Positions 17,801 to 26,687 of a stretch of DNA of 64,000 nucleotides are shown in pieces. Every line of letters starts with the position of its first letter. Within the stretch, counting starts at the first letter, position 1. Made by a program: the position numbers and the translations under genes. Under the pieces are notes generated by a model, which was not told the origin of the DNA, ran no database searches, and saw only the letters and a list, made by a program, of their open reading frames with translations. Origin of the DNA: JADKAC01 sp964492065 (GTDB taxonomy: Bacteria; Bacteroidota; Bacteroidia; Chitinophagales; BACL12); NCBI GenBank assembly GCA_964492065.1, contig CAZBHH010000005.1:81752-145751 (forward strand). The letters run 5' to 3'.

Positions 17801-18216
17801 TCGTCCCATTGATCTTTGTACTTCATCACCTCGCGGCGACATACGGCATTGTATTCCTCCACCGAGATTTTATTACCGATATCTTCTTTGGTTATACCTA
17901 ATAGTTTTTCAACTCCTAACTCGACGGGTAGCCCGTGGGTGTCCCAACCGCCTTTGCGCTCCACCAGGTATCCTCGCATGGTTTTATAGCGGCAAAACAA
18001 ATCCTTAATGGTACGGCTCAGCACGTGGTGGATGCCCGGTGTGCCGTTGGCGGAAGGCGGCCCTTCATAAAAAATAAAGGGCTTGTCGCCTTTCCTGGTG
18101 GCGGTACTCTTTGAGAAGATATCTGCCCGTTTCCAAAAAGCGAGTATCTCTTTATCGATAGCCGGGAGATCGAGAGTCTTAAATTCGGGGTACTTGTTAT
18201 TTTCCTGCTTCATCAT
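14887..18216 (-). CDS. ileS: Isoleucyl-tRNA synthetase, type 2 (IleRS2), GXHH variant
   Basis: 1109 aa, the long type-2 form. It charges tRNA-Ile with isoleucine. The first signature motif, normally HIGH, reads GIHH here (residues 61-64, within ANGTPGIHHVLSR); the codons GGC ATC CAC CAC confirm it. The second signature is KMSKRLGN, the IleRS2 form. The editing domain (TTTPWTLPSNTALAV) and the anticodon-binding helical domain (LDRWIISSLHTLI, HLSNWYVRLSRRRFW) are intact. GXHH IleRS2 enzymes have been described as active and extremely resistant to mupirocin. The start overlaps the stop of the RND gene by 20 bp. Confidence 0.96.
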   Translation of the reverse strand: MMKQENNKYPEFKTLDLPAIDKEILAFWKRADIFSKSTATRKGDKPFIFYEGPPSANGTPGIHHVLSRTIKDLFCRYKTMRGYLVERKGGWDTHGLPVELGVEKLLGITKEDIGNKISVEEYNAVCRREVMKYKDQWDELTQIMGYWVNLDTPYITFDNKYIETLWYLLKQLYDKQLLYKGYTIQPYSPAAGTGLSSHELNMPGSYRPVKDTTIVAQFKVVPSGHPSENKLLSDTVETFILAWTTTPWTLPSNTALAVGKNIEYRLVQTYNPYTHLPVRLLIAADRLPVYFSPENENADSYEPGAKAIPWQLVTTFTGKELEGLRYEQLLPFTRPKEGDAFKVVTADFVTTADGTGIVHLAPSFGADDFRTAQQKGIGSLTLVDKQGKFTDEAGFLAGKYVKDYTNDPNWENPDIIIAVKLKEENRAFKIEKYEHNYPHCWRTDKPVIYYPLDSWFIKTTAVKDRLLALNATIHWKPANTGEGRFAQWLENLVDWNLSRSRYWGTPLPIWRTRDGREELCIGSVKDLTDAFLKAQQAGLNTDAQFEIRNGLLDIDLHKPFADAIVLISPSGKPMYREPDLIDVWFDSGAMPYAQWHWPFENAERFENNFPADFIAEGVDQTRGWFFTLHVLACMLFDSVAFKNVVSNGLVLDKNGNKMSKRLGNTVNPFDSIYTYGADANRWYMITNAQPWDNLKFDSEGLVEAQRKFFGTLFNTYNFFALYANVDGFDNAEPEIPVAERPELDRWIISSLHTLIAQVTGSLEAYEPTRAGRLIQIFVTDHLSNWYVRLSRRRFWKGEPSPDKTAAYQTLYTCLETTAGLMAPIAPFFAEFLYRSLHPNASGDAVESIHLSRFPTADTAVIDRDLEEQMEMAQDISSTVLSLRKRENIKVRQPLQRVMIPVLQPAVKSQLEHVAPLIRAEVNVRAIEFIEDTSGIITKRIKPNFKTLGPKLGADMKIAVAAIGNFSQEEIVQFENSGKAVLNINGRNIELNSGDVEIISEDIPGWLVAPAGKLTVALDVNLDDSLIEEGHARELVSKLQKMRKDMALEITDRIRVQIAPEPLLHSALINYNRYICSEILADKLEETPDLSDFTEIDINNIAVKVNINKI

Positions 18217-20716
18217 TTCCAGTTCCTGCTTTCTTATTGGTTTCGTTTATTAAATCGGCGTAAGTGCCCTTGCTTTTCTTATATTTTTTGCGGTGTGTCG
18301 CTTCCAGGTTTTTATCAAAAAACATGATTATCGAGGGCAGTAATAACAGATTGGTCAACAGCGCAACGGTTAAGGTTACCGAAGTCAGCACTCCGAGATT
18401 CTTAGTGCCTTCGAATTCGCTGAATGCAAAGATGATAAAGCCGAAAAACAAAATGATATAGGTGTATAACATACTCACGCCGGTTTCACGCAGCGCCACC
18501 AATACGGTTTCTTTCACGTTAAAGCTGTGCCGGATTAATTCGATGCGGTACTTAGCCATAAAGTGAATGGAAAAGTCCACGGCTATACCAAATGCCACAC
18601 TGTAAATGAGTACGGTGGACGGTTTTAACTCAATATTAAAATACCCCATAATGGCGGCGGTGAACAGGAGCGGAATCAGGTTTGGCAGCAGAGTGAGAAT
18701 CAAAACCTTGCCGCTGCGAAACTGGAATCCCATGGTTATGGCAATCAGAACCAGGGCGAGAGCGACACTGCCGATCAAACTTTTTATGAGATAATTATAA
18801 CCCGCCAGCGATACGATACCCGTACCGGTAAGCGACACATCATAGGCTTTCGGGTCGAAAATGGAGTCGATTTTGGGCTGGAGTTCGGCAATCAGTTTTG
18901 GCATGGAATCCGATCCGATATCTTCCATTTGTACCGAGATACGGGTAATGGTGCCAGTGGGGTCGATAAACCGGTTTTCGGATAAGGAGGGCTGCCGGCT
19001 GTTTTTCAGGTAATTGGCCGCCTTTGCGTCGTTGGAAGTGAGATTTTGCTGCGACGGCATCTCGTAGAACCGCGGGCTGCCGTTGTAATATGCCTGCCTG
19101 GCGAATTTCATGGCGTCAATTATCGAGAGCGAATGCGAGAATTGCGGATACTGCGCTAAGGTATCCTGCAAGGTGCTGAGTTTTTCCAGCGTGGTGATGC
19201 TGGTAATACCGGCGACGGAATTATCCCGGCGGGTAACCTTCAGCGTATCGTAAGTTATGAGTGTATCGTCTTCGGATAAAGGTGTCTTTTCGCTGATAAT
19301 GGTATCTGTTACCGTTGTATTTACCTGCTTTTTGGCAATCATGATTTCCAAAGGAATCACGCCGTTGAAATTGTTTTCATAAAAGACCAGGTCCTTATAC
19401 ACTTTGGATTTTTTGGAGACATCCTGCAGGAAGAAACCCTCGGCCCTGATTTTAAATAATCCGATTATCGAGGCAACGACAACGATGGAGAACCCGGTAA
19501 ATATTACCCGCCGGTTATGCACAGTCCAGGTGACGAGTTTATAGATGATAAACCGGAAGAATTTATAGTCCAGGTGATTGGTGTCGCTGGATTTTGGCTT
19601 GGGCAAAAAACTGAAAATGACAGGCAGGCCAATTAAGGAAATTAAATAGGTGGCAGAGATGGAAATAAAAGTGATTATGCCGAATTCTTTCAGCATCTCT
19701 ACGCCGGTGAATGTGAAAACGCCGAAACCGATAGCGGTGGTGAGGTTTGTAAAAAACGTGGCGTAGCCGATGTGTTCGATGATGGAGGTGAGCGCTTTTA
19801 TTTTATTGCCGTGTCTTTTGAAATCCACGTGGTATTTGTTCAGCATATACACGCTGTTGGGAACGCCGATCACGATCAGCAAACTCGGAATCAGCCCGGT
19901 GAGCAAACTGACTTTATACCCCATCATCGACATGAGGCCCATAGAAATTACCACGCCCGAACCGATGATCAACAGCGGAAAGATCACGGCTATCCATGAG
20001 CGGAATAATACGAACAGCACAATAATGGTGACGATGACTGCGAGTATCAGGAACAATTGTATCTCGGCGGATATAGTTGTCAATTGGTAGAAGCGGTAGT
20101 AGGGCAGGCCGGAGTAATGCAGTTCCAGTCCGTATTTGGCCTCGAACTGCGAGGTCTGACGCAGGATATCATCCACCACTGTTATGCGCCGCATGGAGGA
20201 GAGAATATCCCTGTCCAGCGCAATCAGCATCAAATACACCGATGAGTCGGGCTGGTACAGCCTGTACTCGTAGAAAGGCAGGCGCATGAACACTTGTTTC
20301 AGCGAATCGAGTTGCTGTTGATTCTGCGGGGCCGGATCGAAGATATTTACCATGTCGAACCGCTCCTGGCCGGAATTCTTTACCAGGTTCACCGAAGATG
20401 CAGGAGAGAGCACATTGCTGACGTTTTGAATATGGAGCACATCATTGCCCATCTGCATCCAGTCGCTGAAGAAATCGAAGTTCCAGAATTGATCAGTTTG
20501 CACCGCCACCAGCATGATATTGCCTTCATCGCCGAATACGCTTTTAAATTTTTCGTAGTCGATATACTCTTCAGCGCTGGTGGGAATCGACTTCTGCAGG
20601 TCGTAATTCAGCTTGACCCGTGTGGTCTGATACGTCATAAATGCAGTGATAAGCCCCCAAATGATTAAGAAGTAGAGTCTGTTGCGCAAAATAATCCTGG
20701 AAATGGCTTGCCACAT
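18197..20716 (-). CDS. RND/MMPL-superfamily exporter with sterol-sensing-like domains
   Basis: 839 aa, twelve membrane helices in two halves, each with a large periplasmic loop. The first half has the sterol-sensing-like bundle VIGVPNSVYMLNKYHVDF with the following GYATFFTNLTTAIGFG; the second repeats it as GIAVDFSIHFMAKYRIE and ALRETGVSMLYTYIILF. This is the MMPL/Patched-like type of RND transporter found in hopanoid or lipid export (HpnN-like), and it needs no separate outer-membrane component in the same operon. The substrate is unknown. It leads the operon into ileS and overlaps it, so the promoter at 20733 may also serve ileS. Confidence 0.85.
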   Translation of the reverse strand: MWQAISRIILRNRLYFLIIWGLITAFMTYQTTRVKLNYDLQKSIPTSAEEYIDYEKFKSVFGDEGNIMLVAVQTDQFWNFDFFSDWMQMGNDVLHIQNVSNVLSPASSVNLVKNSGQERFDMVNIFDPAPQNQQQLDSLKQVFMRLPFYEYRLYQPDSSVYLMLIALDRDILSSMRRITVVDDILRQTSQFEAKYGLELHYSGLPYYRFYQLTTISAEIQLFLILAVIVTIIVLFVLFRSWIAVIFPLLIIGSGVVISMGLMSMMGYKVSLLTGLIPSLLIVIGVPNSVYMLNKYHVDFKRHGNKIKALTSIIEHIGYATFFTNLTTAIGFGVFTFTGVEMLKEFGIITFISISATYLISLIGLPVIFSFLPKPKSSDTNHLDYKFFRFIIYKLVTWTVHNRRVIFTGFSIVVVASIIGLFKIRAEGFFLQDVSKKSKVYKDLVFYENNFNGVIPLEIMIAKKQVNTTVTDTIISEKTPLSEDDTLITYDTLKVTRRDNSVAGITSITTLEKLSTLQDTLAQYPQFSHSLSIIDAMKFARQAYYNGSPRFYEMPSQQNLTSNDAKAANYLKNSRQPSLSENRFIDPTGTITRISVQMEDIGSDSMPKLIAELQPKIDSIFDPKAYDVSLTGTGIVSLAGYNYLIKSLIGSVALALVLIAITMGFQFRSGKVLILTLLPNLIPLLFTAAIMGYFNIELKPSTVLIYSVAFGIAVDFSIHFMAKYRIELIRHSFNVKETVLVALRETGVSMLYTYIILFFGFIIFAFSEFEGTKNLGVLTSVTLTVALLTNLLLLPSIIMFFDKNLEATHRKKYKKSKGTYADLINETNKKAGTGNDEAGK

Positions 20717-20732
20717 AGTAAAAAATGAGGTG

Positions 20733-20740
20733 CAAAGATA
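20733..20740 (-). promoter_or_regulatory. -7 box for the RND-ileS-dksA-lspA operon
   Basis: TATCTTTG on the minus strand, an exact TAnnTTTG, 16 nt upstream of the ATG at 20716. Confidence 0.6.
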
Positions 20741-20839
20741 GTAAAATAGATACCCTGCGCCTTAGTCAGGCTAAAGTCTGAACTGATGTGCAATTGAAAA
20801 TAAGCGGCGGCTGCACTCGTTACTCAGACTATATTTTAC

Positions 20840-20847
20840 CAACTTTG
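20840..20847 (+). promoter_or_regulatory. -7-like box for porZ-recO
   Basis: CAACTTTG (one mismatch to TAnnTTTG) ends 5 nt before the ATG at 20853, implying a leaderless mRNA. The same variant box is used at the palindrome-controlled gene at 52660. Confidence 0.45.
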
Positions 20848-20852
20848 CCGGA

Positions 20853-23213
20853 ATGAAAACAATTGCAAGTCTTGTATGGATATGTATCGCTGTGGTGCAG
20901 GTGGTGTTCGCCCAACAGATGGAACAGTCGGTTGCAATTGGCCAATGGAAAGCCTATTTACCTTACGGCGGCACGGTATCAGTGGCTGATGCGGGTGAAA
21001 AGGTTTACGCAGCCAACGGCCAGGCGGTATTCTCATTTAACAAGAGCGATAACAGTTTTGAGCGGCTGCACAAGGCAAACGGCCTGAGCGATGTGGATGC
21101 GATGTATGTCTTTTACGGGATGGAACAACATACCCTCGTGATTCCGTATCTCAATTCCAACGTGGATTTTATTGTGGATGGAGCGGTACAGAATTTTCCG
21201 TACATCAAAACCGCCAATGTTCCGGGAAATAAAAGCGTGAACCATGCGAGTTTCAAAGGTGACAGCATTTACCTGAGTACCGGGTTTGGCATAGTGGTTT
21301 ACGATATAAAGAGAAAAGAAAGCCCGGCATCGTATTTTTTTACCGATGAGTCAACGGCTACCTATTTCAATGTGAACAGCACCATTATCTTTCGCGATAC
21401 GCTCTATGCGGCAACGGAGAAAGGCGTGTATCGTGCTGATCTGGACAATGCCCTGCTGGAAAATTTTAATTATTGGGAAGGCCTGAGCGGCGAGGAAGGA
21501 TTAGGCGCCGGCAGCGCACAAGACATGGCGATATTCAACAACCGGCTGTATGTAGTGGTCAACAATGCGTATATCTACGAATACGACGGTATTTCCTGGA
21601 TGTTATACTACTACGAACCCGAATGGCAGATACGCCATATTTCCGCCTCGCCGACAAGGCTGGTCGTCACCCAGGCTTCCGCAGATTCCATTGATCCAGC
21701 AATGGGGCGGGTTATGACCGTGGATATTGATGACAGCTATGCATTTATTGAGAGTGCAACGGAATTGCAAATGCCCTATGCGGCTATACTGGATGGCAAT
21801 TCGGATGTTTGGATTGCAGATTTATACGCAGGTCTGTTGCGGTACAGCGGCGGGGTATTTACGCAATACCTGCCTAACGGGCCGGGTTCTTCGAAGGTGT
21901 TCGACATGGAGTATTACAACAACCAATTGTGGGTGGCGCCCGGCGAGATTAACAACTCGTGGAATTACCAATTCAACCGCGATGGTTTCTTTATAATGGG
22001 CTACGGATATTGGAATAATATCAATCTCTTTACATTTCCCGCCCTGGATTCGGTGCTGGATTTTATCACCATGACGATTGACGCCCGAACCGGTAAAGCC
22101 TATTTCGGTTCATTTGGCGGCGGTATTGCGGAGTACGACCAAACGAACAACAGTTTGCAGGTTTTCGACTATACCAATACCGGCCCCGACGGATTAAAAG
22201 ATATCGGTGCATCTGACCCGGGCTCGTGCCGGATCGGAGGTATGCAGTTTGACGTAAATGGCAACCTGTGGATTTCCAATTTTGGGGTGGAGACCCCTCT
22301 GGTGGTGCGCAAAGCCGATGGCGTTTGGAAAAACTTTCAATGTTTTTTACCCATTGATGCGGGCAATCAAACCGGGCAAATCGTCATCGATGATTTTGAC
22401 CAGAAGTGGGTGCAAATACCGCGGGGTACAGGCATCCTGGTTTACAACCACGGAGCGGGTATCGACGATGAGAGCGATGACCAGGTGCGCATACTGGGTA
22501 TTGGCGCCGGCAATGGCAATCTGCCCGTTGGTTACGTCAATTGTTTGGCAAAAGACCTGGACGGCGAGATATGGGTGGGCACCAATGAAGGTGTTGCCGT
22601 ATTTTATAATCCGGGCGCCGTGATGAGCGGCGGTCCGGCTGCAGATGCCGCACAACCCTTGGTCAATTTAGGCGGCTATTACGAGCAGTTATTAAAAGGT
22701 GAAATCGTCAACGCAATCGCAGTGGACGGCGCCAACCGCAAATGGATAGGCACCAACAGCGGCGTATTTCTGGTTTCGGAGGACGGCACCGAGCAGATTC
22801 TGGCATTTACGGAGGACAATAGCCCGCTGCTGTCGAATATCCTACTAAACATCACCATCAATGGCGAAAACGGCGATGTGTATTTCGGCACATCCAAGGG
22901 TATTTGCTCGTATCGCGGTACCGCCACTACGGGCACGGAGAAACAGGAGTCAAAAGTTACCGTTTTTCCGAATCCCGTCCGTGAAGATTACGACGGCCTC
23001 ATTGCCATTAACGGCCTTACGACAGATGCGGAAGTGAAAATTACCGACGCCGAAGGCAGATTGATTTACAAAACGGTTGCCCTGGGAGGGCAGGCTATCT
23101 GGGACGGTAAAGGGTACGAGGGCAGGCGGGCATCTACGGGTGTGTATATGGTGTTCAGTTCCAATGCGGACGGTTCTGAAACCTTTGTTACCAAATTTCT
23201 GATAGTGCATTAA
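20853..23213 (+). CDS. porZ: PorZ-like T9SS attachment-complex protein
   Basis: 786 aa, matching PorZ in length and order. A signal peptide (VVFA/QQM) is followed by two beta-propellers (about 30-690). The PorZ-typical opening is IGQWKAYLPYGGTVSV, then LHKANGLSDVDAM, LNSNVDFIVDG, VPGNKSVNHASF and GFGIVVYD. A T9SS-type C-terminal domain (VTVFPNPVREDYDG...ASTGVYMVFSSN) ends the protein. In Porphyromonas, PorZ delivers anionic LPS to the PorU sortase for anchoring cargo at the surface. The five other T9SS-domain proteins in this window would be its clients. recO follows by 13 bp. A generic propeller cargo protein is the less likely alternative. Confidence 0.85.
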   Translation: MKTIASLVWICIAVVQVVFAQQMEQSVAIGQWKAYLPYGGTVSVADAGEKVYAANGQAVFSFNKSDNSFERLHKANGLSDVDAMYVFYGMEQHTLVIPYLNSNVDFIVDGAVQNFPYIKTANVPGNKSVNHASFKGDSIYLSTGFGIVVYDIKRKESPASYFFTDESTATYFNVNSTIIFRDTLYAATEKGVYRADLDNALLENFNYWEGLSGEEGLGAGSAQDMAIFNNRLYVVVNNAYIYEYDGISWMLYYYEPEWQIRHISASPTRLVVTQASADSIDPAMGRVMTVDIDDSYAFIESATELQMPYAAILDGNSDVWIADLYAGLLRYSGGVFTQYLPNGPGSSKVFDMEYYNNQLWVAPGEINNSWNYQFNRDGFFIMGYGYWNNINLFTFPALDSVLDFITMTIDARTGKAYFGSFGGGIAEYDQTNNSLQVFDYTNTGPDGLKDIGASDPGSCRIGGMQFDVNGNLWISNFGVETPLVVRKADGVWKNFQCFLPIDAGNQTGQIVIDDFDQKWVQIPRGTGILVYNHGAGIDDESDDQVRILGIGAGNGNLPVGYVNCLAKDLDGEIWVGTNEGVAVFYNPGAVMSGGPAADAAQPLVNLGGYYEQLLKGEIVNAIAVDGANRKWIGTNSGVFLVSEDGTEQILAFTEDNSPLLSNILLNITINGENGDVYFGTSKGICSYRGTATTGTEKQESKVTVFPNPVREDYDGLIAINGLTTDAEVKITDAEGRLIYKTVALGGQAIWDGKGYEGRRASTGVYMVFSSNADGSETFVTKFLIVH

Positions 23214-23226
23214 TGCTCAGGTTCTC

Positions 23227-23946
23227 ATGTTGCATAAAACTCAGGGCATTGTATTAAAGACCACCAAATATTCCGAGACAAGCGTTATCTCCCGGGTGTT
23301 TACGGAAAAGTTCGGGCTGCAGACCTATATCATCCACGGCGTGCGCACGTCAAAATCCAAGGGGAAATACGCCCTGTACCAACACGGAAATATCCTCGAT
23401 ATGGTGGTGTATCACAAGGCGGGCGGCAATATGTTTCACATCAGCGAAGTGCGCATGGAAACCGTGTACAACCATATACCCTTCGATACGGTGAAGGGCA
23501 CCTTGCTGTTGTTTTGCATTGAATTGCTGCTGAAGGCGATACAGGAAGAGGAAGCCAATCCCGGACTATTTCAGTTTCTGCACCACGCATTTGTGTACCT
23601 GGATGAGACTGCGGTTTCGGTAGCCAATTTTCATATTGTCTTTATGCTGCAATTGAGCAAGCATTTAGGCATTTATCCCAACCTGTCGGCAGGCGCCCGG
23701 TTCAATCTGAATGAAGGCGTGTTTACGGATATCCAAAATCCGCAGCATATCTTTTTACAACCCACAGCCGCTGCAGCGCTGCGCACCTTGCTCCCGATGA
23801 ATTTTGAAAATGCGGCCGCTCAGGTGTTGACTGCGCCAGTGCGCAAAGAGTTGTTGTATGGATTGCTCGATTATTACCGGCTGCATATCGCCTATTTCGG
23901 TGAAATGCATTCACCGTCAATTTTGGAAGAAGTATTTCGCAAATAA
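23227..23946 (+). CDS. recO: DNA repair protein RecO
   Basis: 239 aa. The N-terminal OB fold (LHKTQGIVLKTTKYSETSVISRVFTEKFGLQTYIIHG) and the helical C-terminal region are complete. RecO anneals single strands and loads RecA with RecR in gap repair. The zinc-finger Cys residues found in some RecO proteins are absent. It follows porZ by 13 bp. Its stop codon directly abuts the stop of the convergent membrane-protein gene, with no base between them. Confidence 0.92.
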   Translation: MLHKTQGIVLKTTKYSETSVISRVFTEKFGLQTYIIHGVRTSKSKGKYALYQHGNILDMVVYHKAGGNMFHISEVRMETVYNHIPFDTVKGTLLLFCIELLLKAIQEEEANPGLFQFLHHAFVYLDETAVSVANFHIVFMLQLSKHLGIYPNLSAGARFNLNEGVFTDIQNPQHIFLQPTAAAALRTLLPMNFENAAAQVLTAPVRKELLYGLLDYYRLHIAYFGEMHSPSILEEVFRK

Positions 23947-25833
23947 TTATTCCTCCACTTTCTCCATAAACATCCAACTGCCGTTTTCATACACAATACG
24001 GTAAGCGGTATTGTGATAATATATGCGGTTAAGCGAATCCGGCTGTTGTATTTTATTAATGATGCCGTCGGGGATATAGTTGTTGTCTTCGTACATGCCG
24101 CTTGCATTTTTAACGAGAATATGCTGCATTTGCAATCCCTCCACATCGCCTAACAACATCCACATGGGATACTCCCAACTGTCGCCGCTGAGCAGTAACC
24201 CGATATGTGCCAGGTTATTTCGTTGGATGATGGCGCTCATTTGAAAAAACGGTTGTTCTATTGCCGGCTGATTGAAGAAGTACTGATCGAACCGGCTGTT
24301 GGTACAAATAGAATTGTTGCCGAACAAAGGCCTGCTGTAATTATAAAATACGGAAGGCGCTGCTACCAGGATACACAGCCCGGTTGCGATGATCCGTATA
24401 TACTTCCGGCATGCATATAAAAAATAAGCCACCAGAGGTGTGGAGGCGAGCAGTATGGGCAAGTGTAATCTGCAATGCCATACCTGCCATTTTAAAAGCA
24501 TGCTAAAGGCAACCCACATGCCGGCGATTGCCAATGCAAAAACGAGTAACTCCCATTTGTGCCTTCCCAATGTAAATAGCAGGAAGATGCAGGCGATGCA
24601 AAAGAGCAATACGTGCAGCGGTGCGGTAGCGTAATCTTCATGCGGGTATAGTTGAGCAGCACGGAATGGCGGCGAGAATTGCCAGTTGAATCTCGGGTCA
24701 TTTACGTCGGTATGAATCATGTGGTGATACGATTCGGTTACTGCGATGACCGGTCTGTTAAGCGCTTGCCAGGGCGTCAAGAAATGCATGGCCAGGTTTT
24801 TCTCCAGATTGGTTGCAATAGTTTGTATGCCGATAAATGCATTTTGCAGTGTGGTATCAGGCGCCAGCGGGTGGTGAAACGTCGTATAGTTGCGCTGGAG
24901 AAAGAAGCTGTTTAATGCGAAGTATATTACCAGTCCGGTCAGCAGGGGTTTCCAAATTCCCAACCGCAGGCGCACTGCGGCTATAACGCCGTATATCGCA
25001 ATTGCCGGCAACAGGAATACATAGGCGGTCCCTTTGGTTAAGCAGGCGAGCGCAACAACAGTACTGAACAACCATACGTCTCTGAAGTTAAAACAGTTTT
25101 GTATCGCCCTAACTGCAAACAAGAGCGCAGTCAGAATAAAGAAACTCACAGCCATATCATTTTGTGTGCTGCTGCTCTGCAATATGCCCATGGGAATCAA
25201 GGCGGCGAGTAATGCCGACAGCTTAGCGATGTGGGTATTGCCGGTGAGCAACAGTGCAATTCTTCCGCTTGCGATAATGGCTCCGGTCATAAACATCCAC
25301 TGCACCAGATTGGCAAACCTGTCGCTGCCGCTCAACAGGATAAAGTGCATTTGAAAATATTCGGACAGGGGAGGTTGTGATACCTGGCGCACGATATGAG
25401 TGGCGTAATGATTTACATTGCCGTTTTGCAACCAGTGCATTACCCGTGCGAGGTGGTAGGTCATGCTGTCCCAGTTATTGGGGTAAGCGACGAGACATAT
25501 AAACAGCGTTACCGAGCCAATGATTGCGGGGAGGGAAATATGTATTTGCAACAGTTGCTTCCACCGGAAGAAAATAAAGAGTTTTCCTTTGGTAATCCGC
25601 CACCAAAGCGCAGCGGAGATACCGGCGCAGGCGAACCAGGTCCACTGAATGCACTGCTGACGAACGCAATTGAATGCGCTGCAGAACTCGGTAATGACGA
25701 GAACGAACAGTGACAGTATCAACAAAACGCCGATATAATTATCGCCTGCGGAACTTCCCTTTGTTTTGCGTGTGTAGTATTGCAACACATTAAACAGAAA
25801 GAATCCCGTAAGGATAAAAAACACAAATGCCAT
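23947..25833 (-). CDS. Multispanning glycosyltransferase-39-like membrane protein
   Basis: 628 aa with about 12 hydrophobic segments. The first large loop has the GT-C-type acidic/His pattern around NNWDSMTYHLARVMHWLQNGNVNHYATHIVRQ, similar to dolichyl/undecaprenyl-phosphate-mannose (PMT/ArnT-like) transferases. SSSTQNDMAVSFF and LTKGTAYVFLLPA also fit this class. A soluble periplasmic part of about 130 residues ends the protein. It would transfer a sugar from a polyprenyl-phosphate donor to a protein or lipid in the periplasm. Donor and acceptor are unknown. It is tail-to-tail with recO. Confidence 0.7.
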   Translation of the reverse strand: MAFVFFILTGFFLFNVLQYYTRKTKGSSAGDNYIGVLLILSLFVLVITEFCSAFNCVRQQCIQWTWFACAGISAALWWRITKGKLFIFFRWKQLLQIHISLPAIIGSVTLFICLVAYPNNWDSMTYHLARVMHWLQNGNVNHYATHIVRQVSQPPLSEYFQMHFILLSGSDRFANLVQWMFMTGAIIASGRIALLLTGNTHIAKLSALLAALIPMGILQSSSTQNDMAVSFFILTALLFAVRAIQNCFNFRDVWLFSTVVALACLTKGTAYVFLLPAIAIYGVIAAVRLRLGIWKPLLTGLVIYFALNSFFLQRNYTTFHHPLAPDTTLQNAFIGIQTIATNLEKNLAMHFLTPWQALNRPVIAVTESYHHMIHTDVNDPRFNWQFSPPFRAAQLYPHEDYATAPLHVLLFCIACIFLLFTLGRHKWELLVFALAIAGMWVAFSMLLKWQVWHCRLHLPILLASTPLVAYFLYACRKYIRIIATGLCILVAAPSVFYNYSRPLFGNNSICTNSRFDQYFFNQPAIEQPFFQMSAIIQRNNLAHIGLLLSGDSWEYPMWMLLGDVEGLQMQHILVKNASGMYEDNNYIPDGIINKIQQPDSLNRIYYHNTAYRIVYENGSWMFMEKVEE

Positions 25834-25849
25834 CAGTAGGATTAAAGAA

Positions 25850-26581
25850 TTAACCGTACAGCTCCAAATGAATATGCTCTTTGCTATAACCCATTTCGGC
25901 TAACCGTGCCCGTGCATCGTCCACCATTGCCTTCCAGCCGCATAAATAAAACTCAAACGGTTTGTTCCCCTTTTCGCAGATAGCCTCATACACCTGGTGC
26001 ACATATCCTTTATGGCCTTTCCATTCGGGTGCATCTTCGCGGCTCATGGTTACGTGAAAGTGAAATTTTTCCATTTGGGCTTCTAATTGTTTTAATTCAT
26101 TATAGTAAACGAGGTCTTTGATATACCGGGTGCCGAATACCAAATGGATATGGGTGCTCGGCAGTTTATTTTCAAACAGGTAATTTACCTGGGAGCGGAA
26201 CGGTGCAATACCCGTTCCTGTACATATCAGACACAGGTCACGCTCCATGGGGTTGGGCAATGTAAAATGACCGAGCGGGCCGCGAAACGGAATTTCCAAC
26301 CCAGGCTTTCCCTCATTGAATAAATACGTAGTTCCGGCGCCGCCTTCCAGCAATACAATCAATAATTCGAATTTATTATCCCCCCTGGGCCAGGAAGCCA
26401 CCGAGTAACTGCGCAGGCGTTTGCTCAGCCTCTCGTGAATGGGCAAATCAAAGGTGATGAATTGACCGGGGGTGAAATCAAAGCGATCGCAATCTCTAAT
26501 CTCGAAAAAAAAGCGGCGGGTATTATGCGTTTCCTGTTCAACTCGGGTAAGGACGGCAATTTGCCAGGGTTGTAATGCCAT
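25850..26581 (-). CDS. FAD-binding ferredoxin-NADP reductase-type oxidoreductase
   Basis: 243 aa from the ATG at 26581. An upstream in-frame start at 26644 would add 21 residues not expected for the family. The FAD-binding barrel has FTPGQFITFDLP and the RLRSYSVAS flavin motif; the NAD(P)-binding half has LICTGTGIAPFRSQVNYL and FYLCGWKAMVDDARARL. It lacks an iron-sulphur domain, like small ferredoxin/flavodoxin-NADP reductases. It would pass electrons between NAD(P)H and a small redox protein. It is divergent from mfd and 16 bp upstream of the membrane-protein gene. Confidence 0.85.
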   Translation of the reverse strand: MALQPWQIAVLTRVEQETHNTRRFFFEIRDCDRFDFTPGQFITFDLPIHERLSKRLRSYSVASWPRGDNKFELLIVLLEGGAGTTYLFNEGKPGLEIPFRGPLGHFTLPNPMERDLCLICTGTGIAPFRSQVNYLFENKLPSTHIHLVFGTRYIKDLVYYNELKQLEAQMEKFHFHVTMSREDAPEWKGHKGYVHQVYEAICEKGNKPFEFYLCGWKAMVDDARARLAEMGYSKEHIHLELYG

Positions 26582-26670
26582 AAATCGGTTTTTTCGGTTT
26601 AATGATAGCAATGATAAAGCAAAATGGAATAACAAACTATCCACAGGGCGCTATTTAGATACAGTGTAAT

Positions 26671-26678
26671 TAATTTTG
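26671..26678 (+). promoter_or_regulatory. -7 box for mfd
   Basis: TAATTTTG, an exact TAnnTTTG, 9 nt before the ATG at 26688. It favours 26688 over the in-frame start at 26676, which lies inside the box. Confidence 0.6.
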
Positions 26679-26687
26679 TGTCATCGA

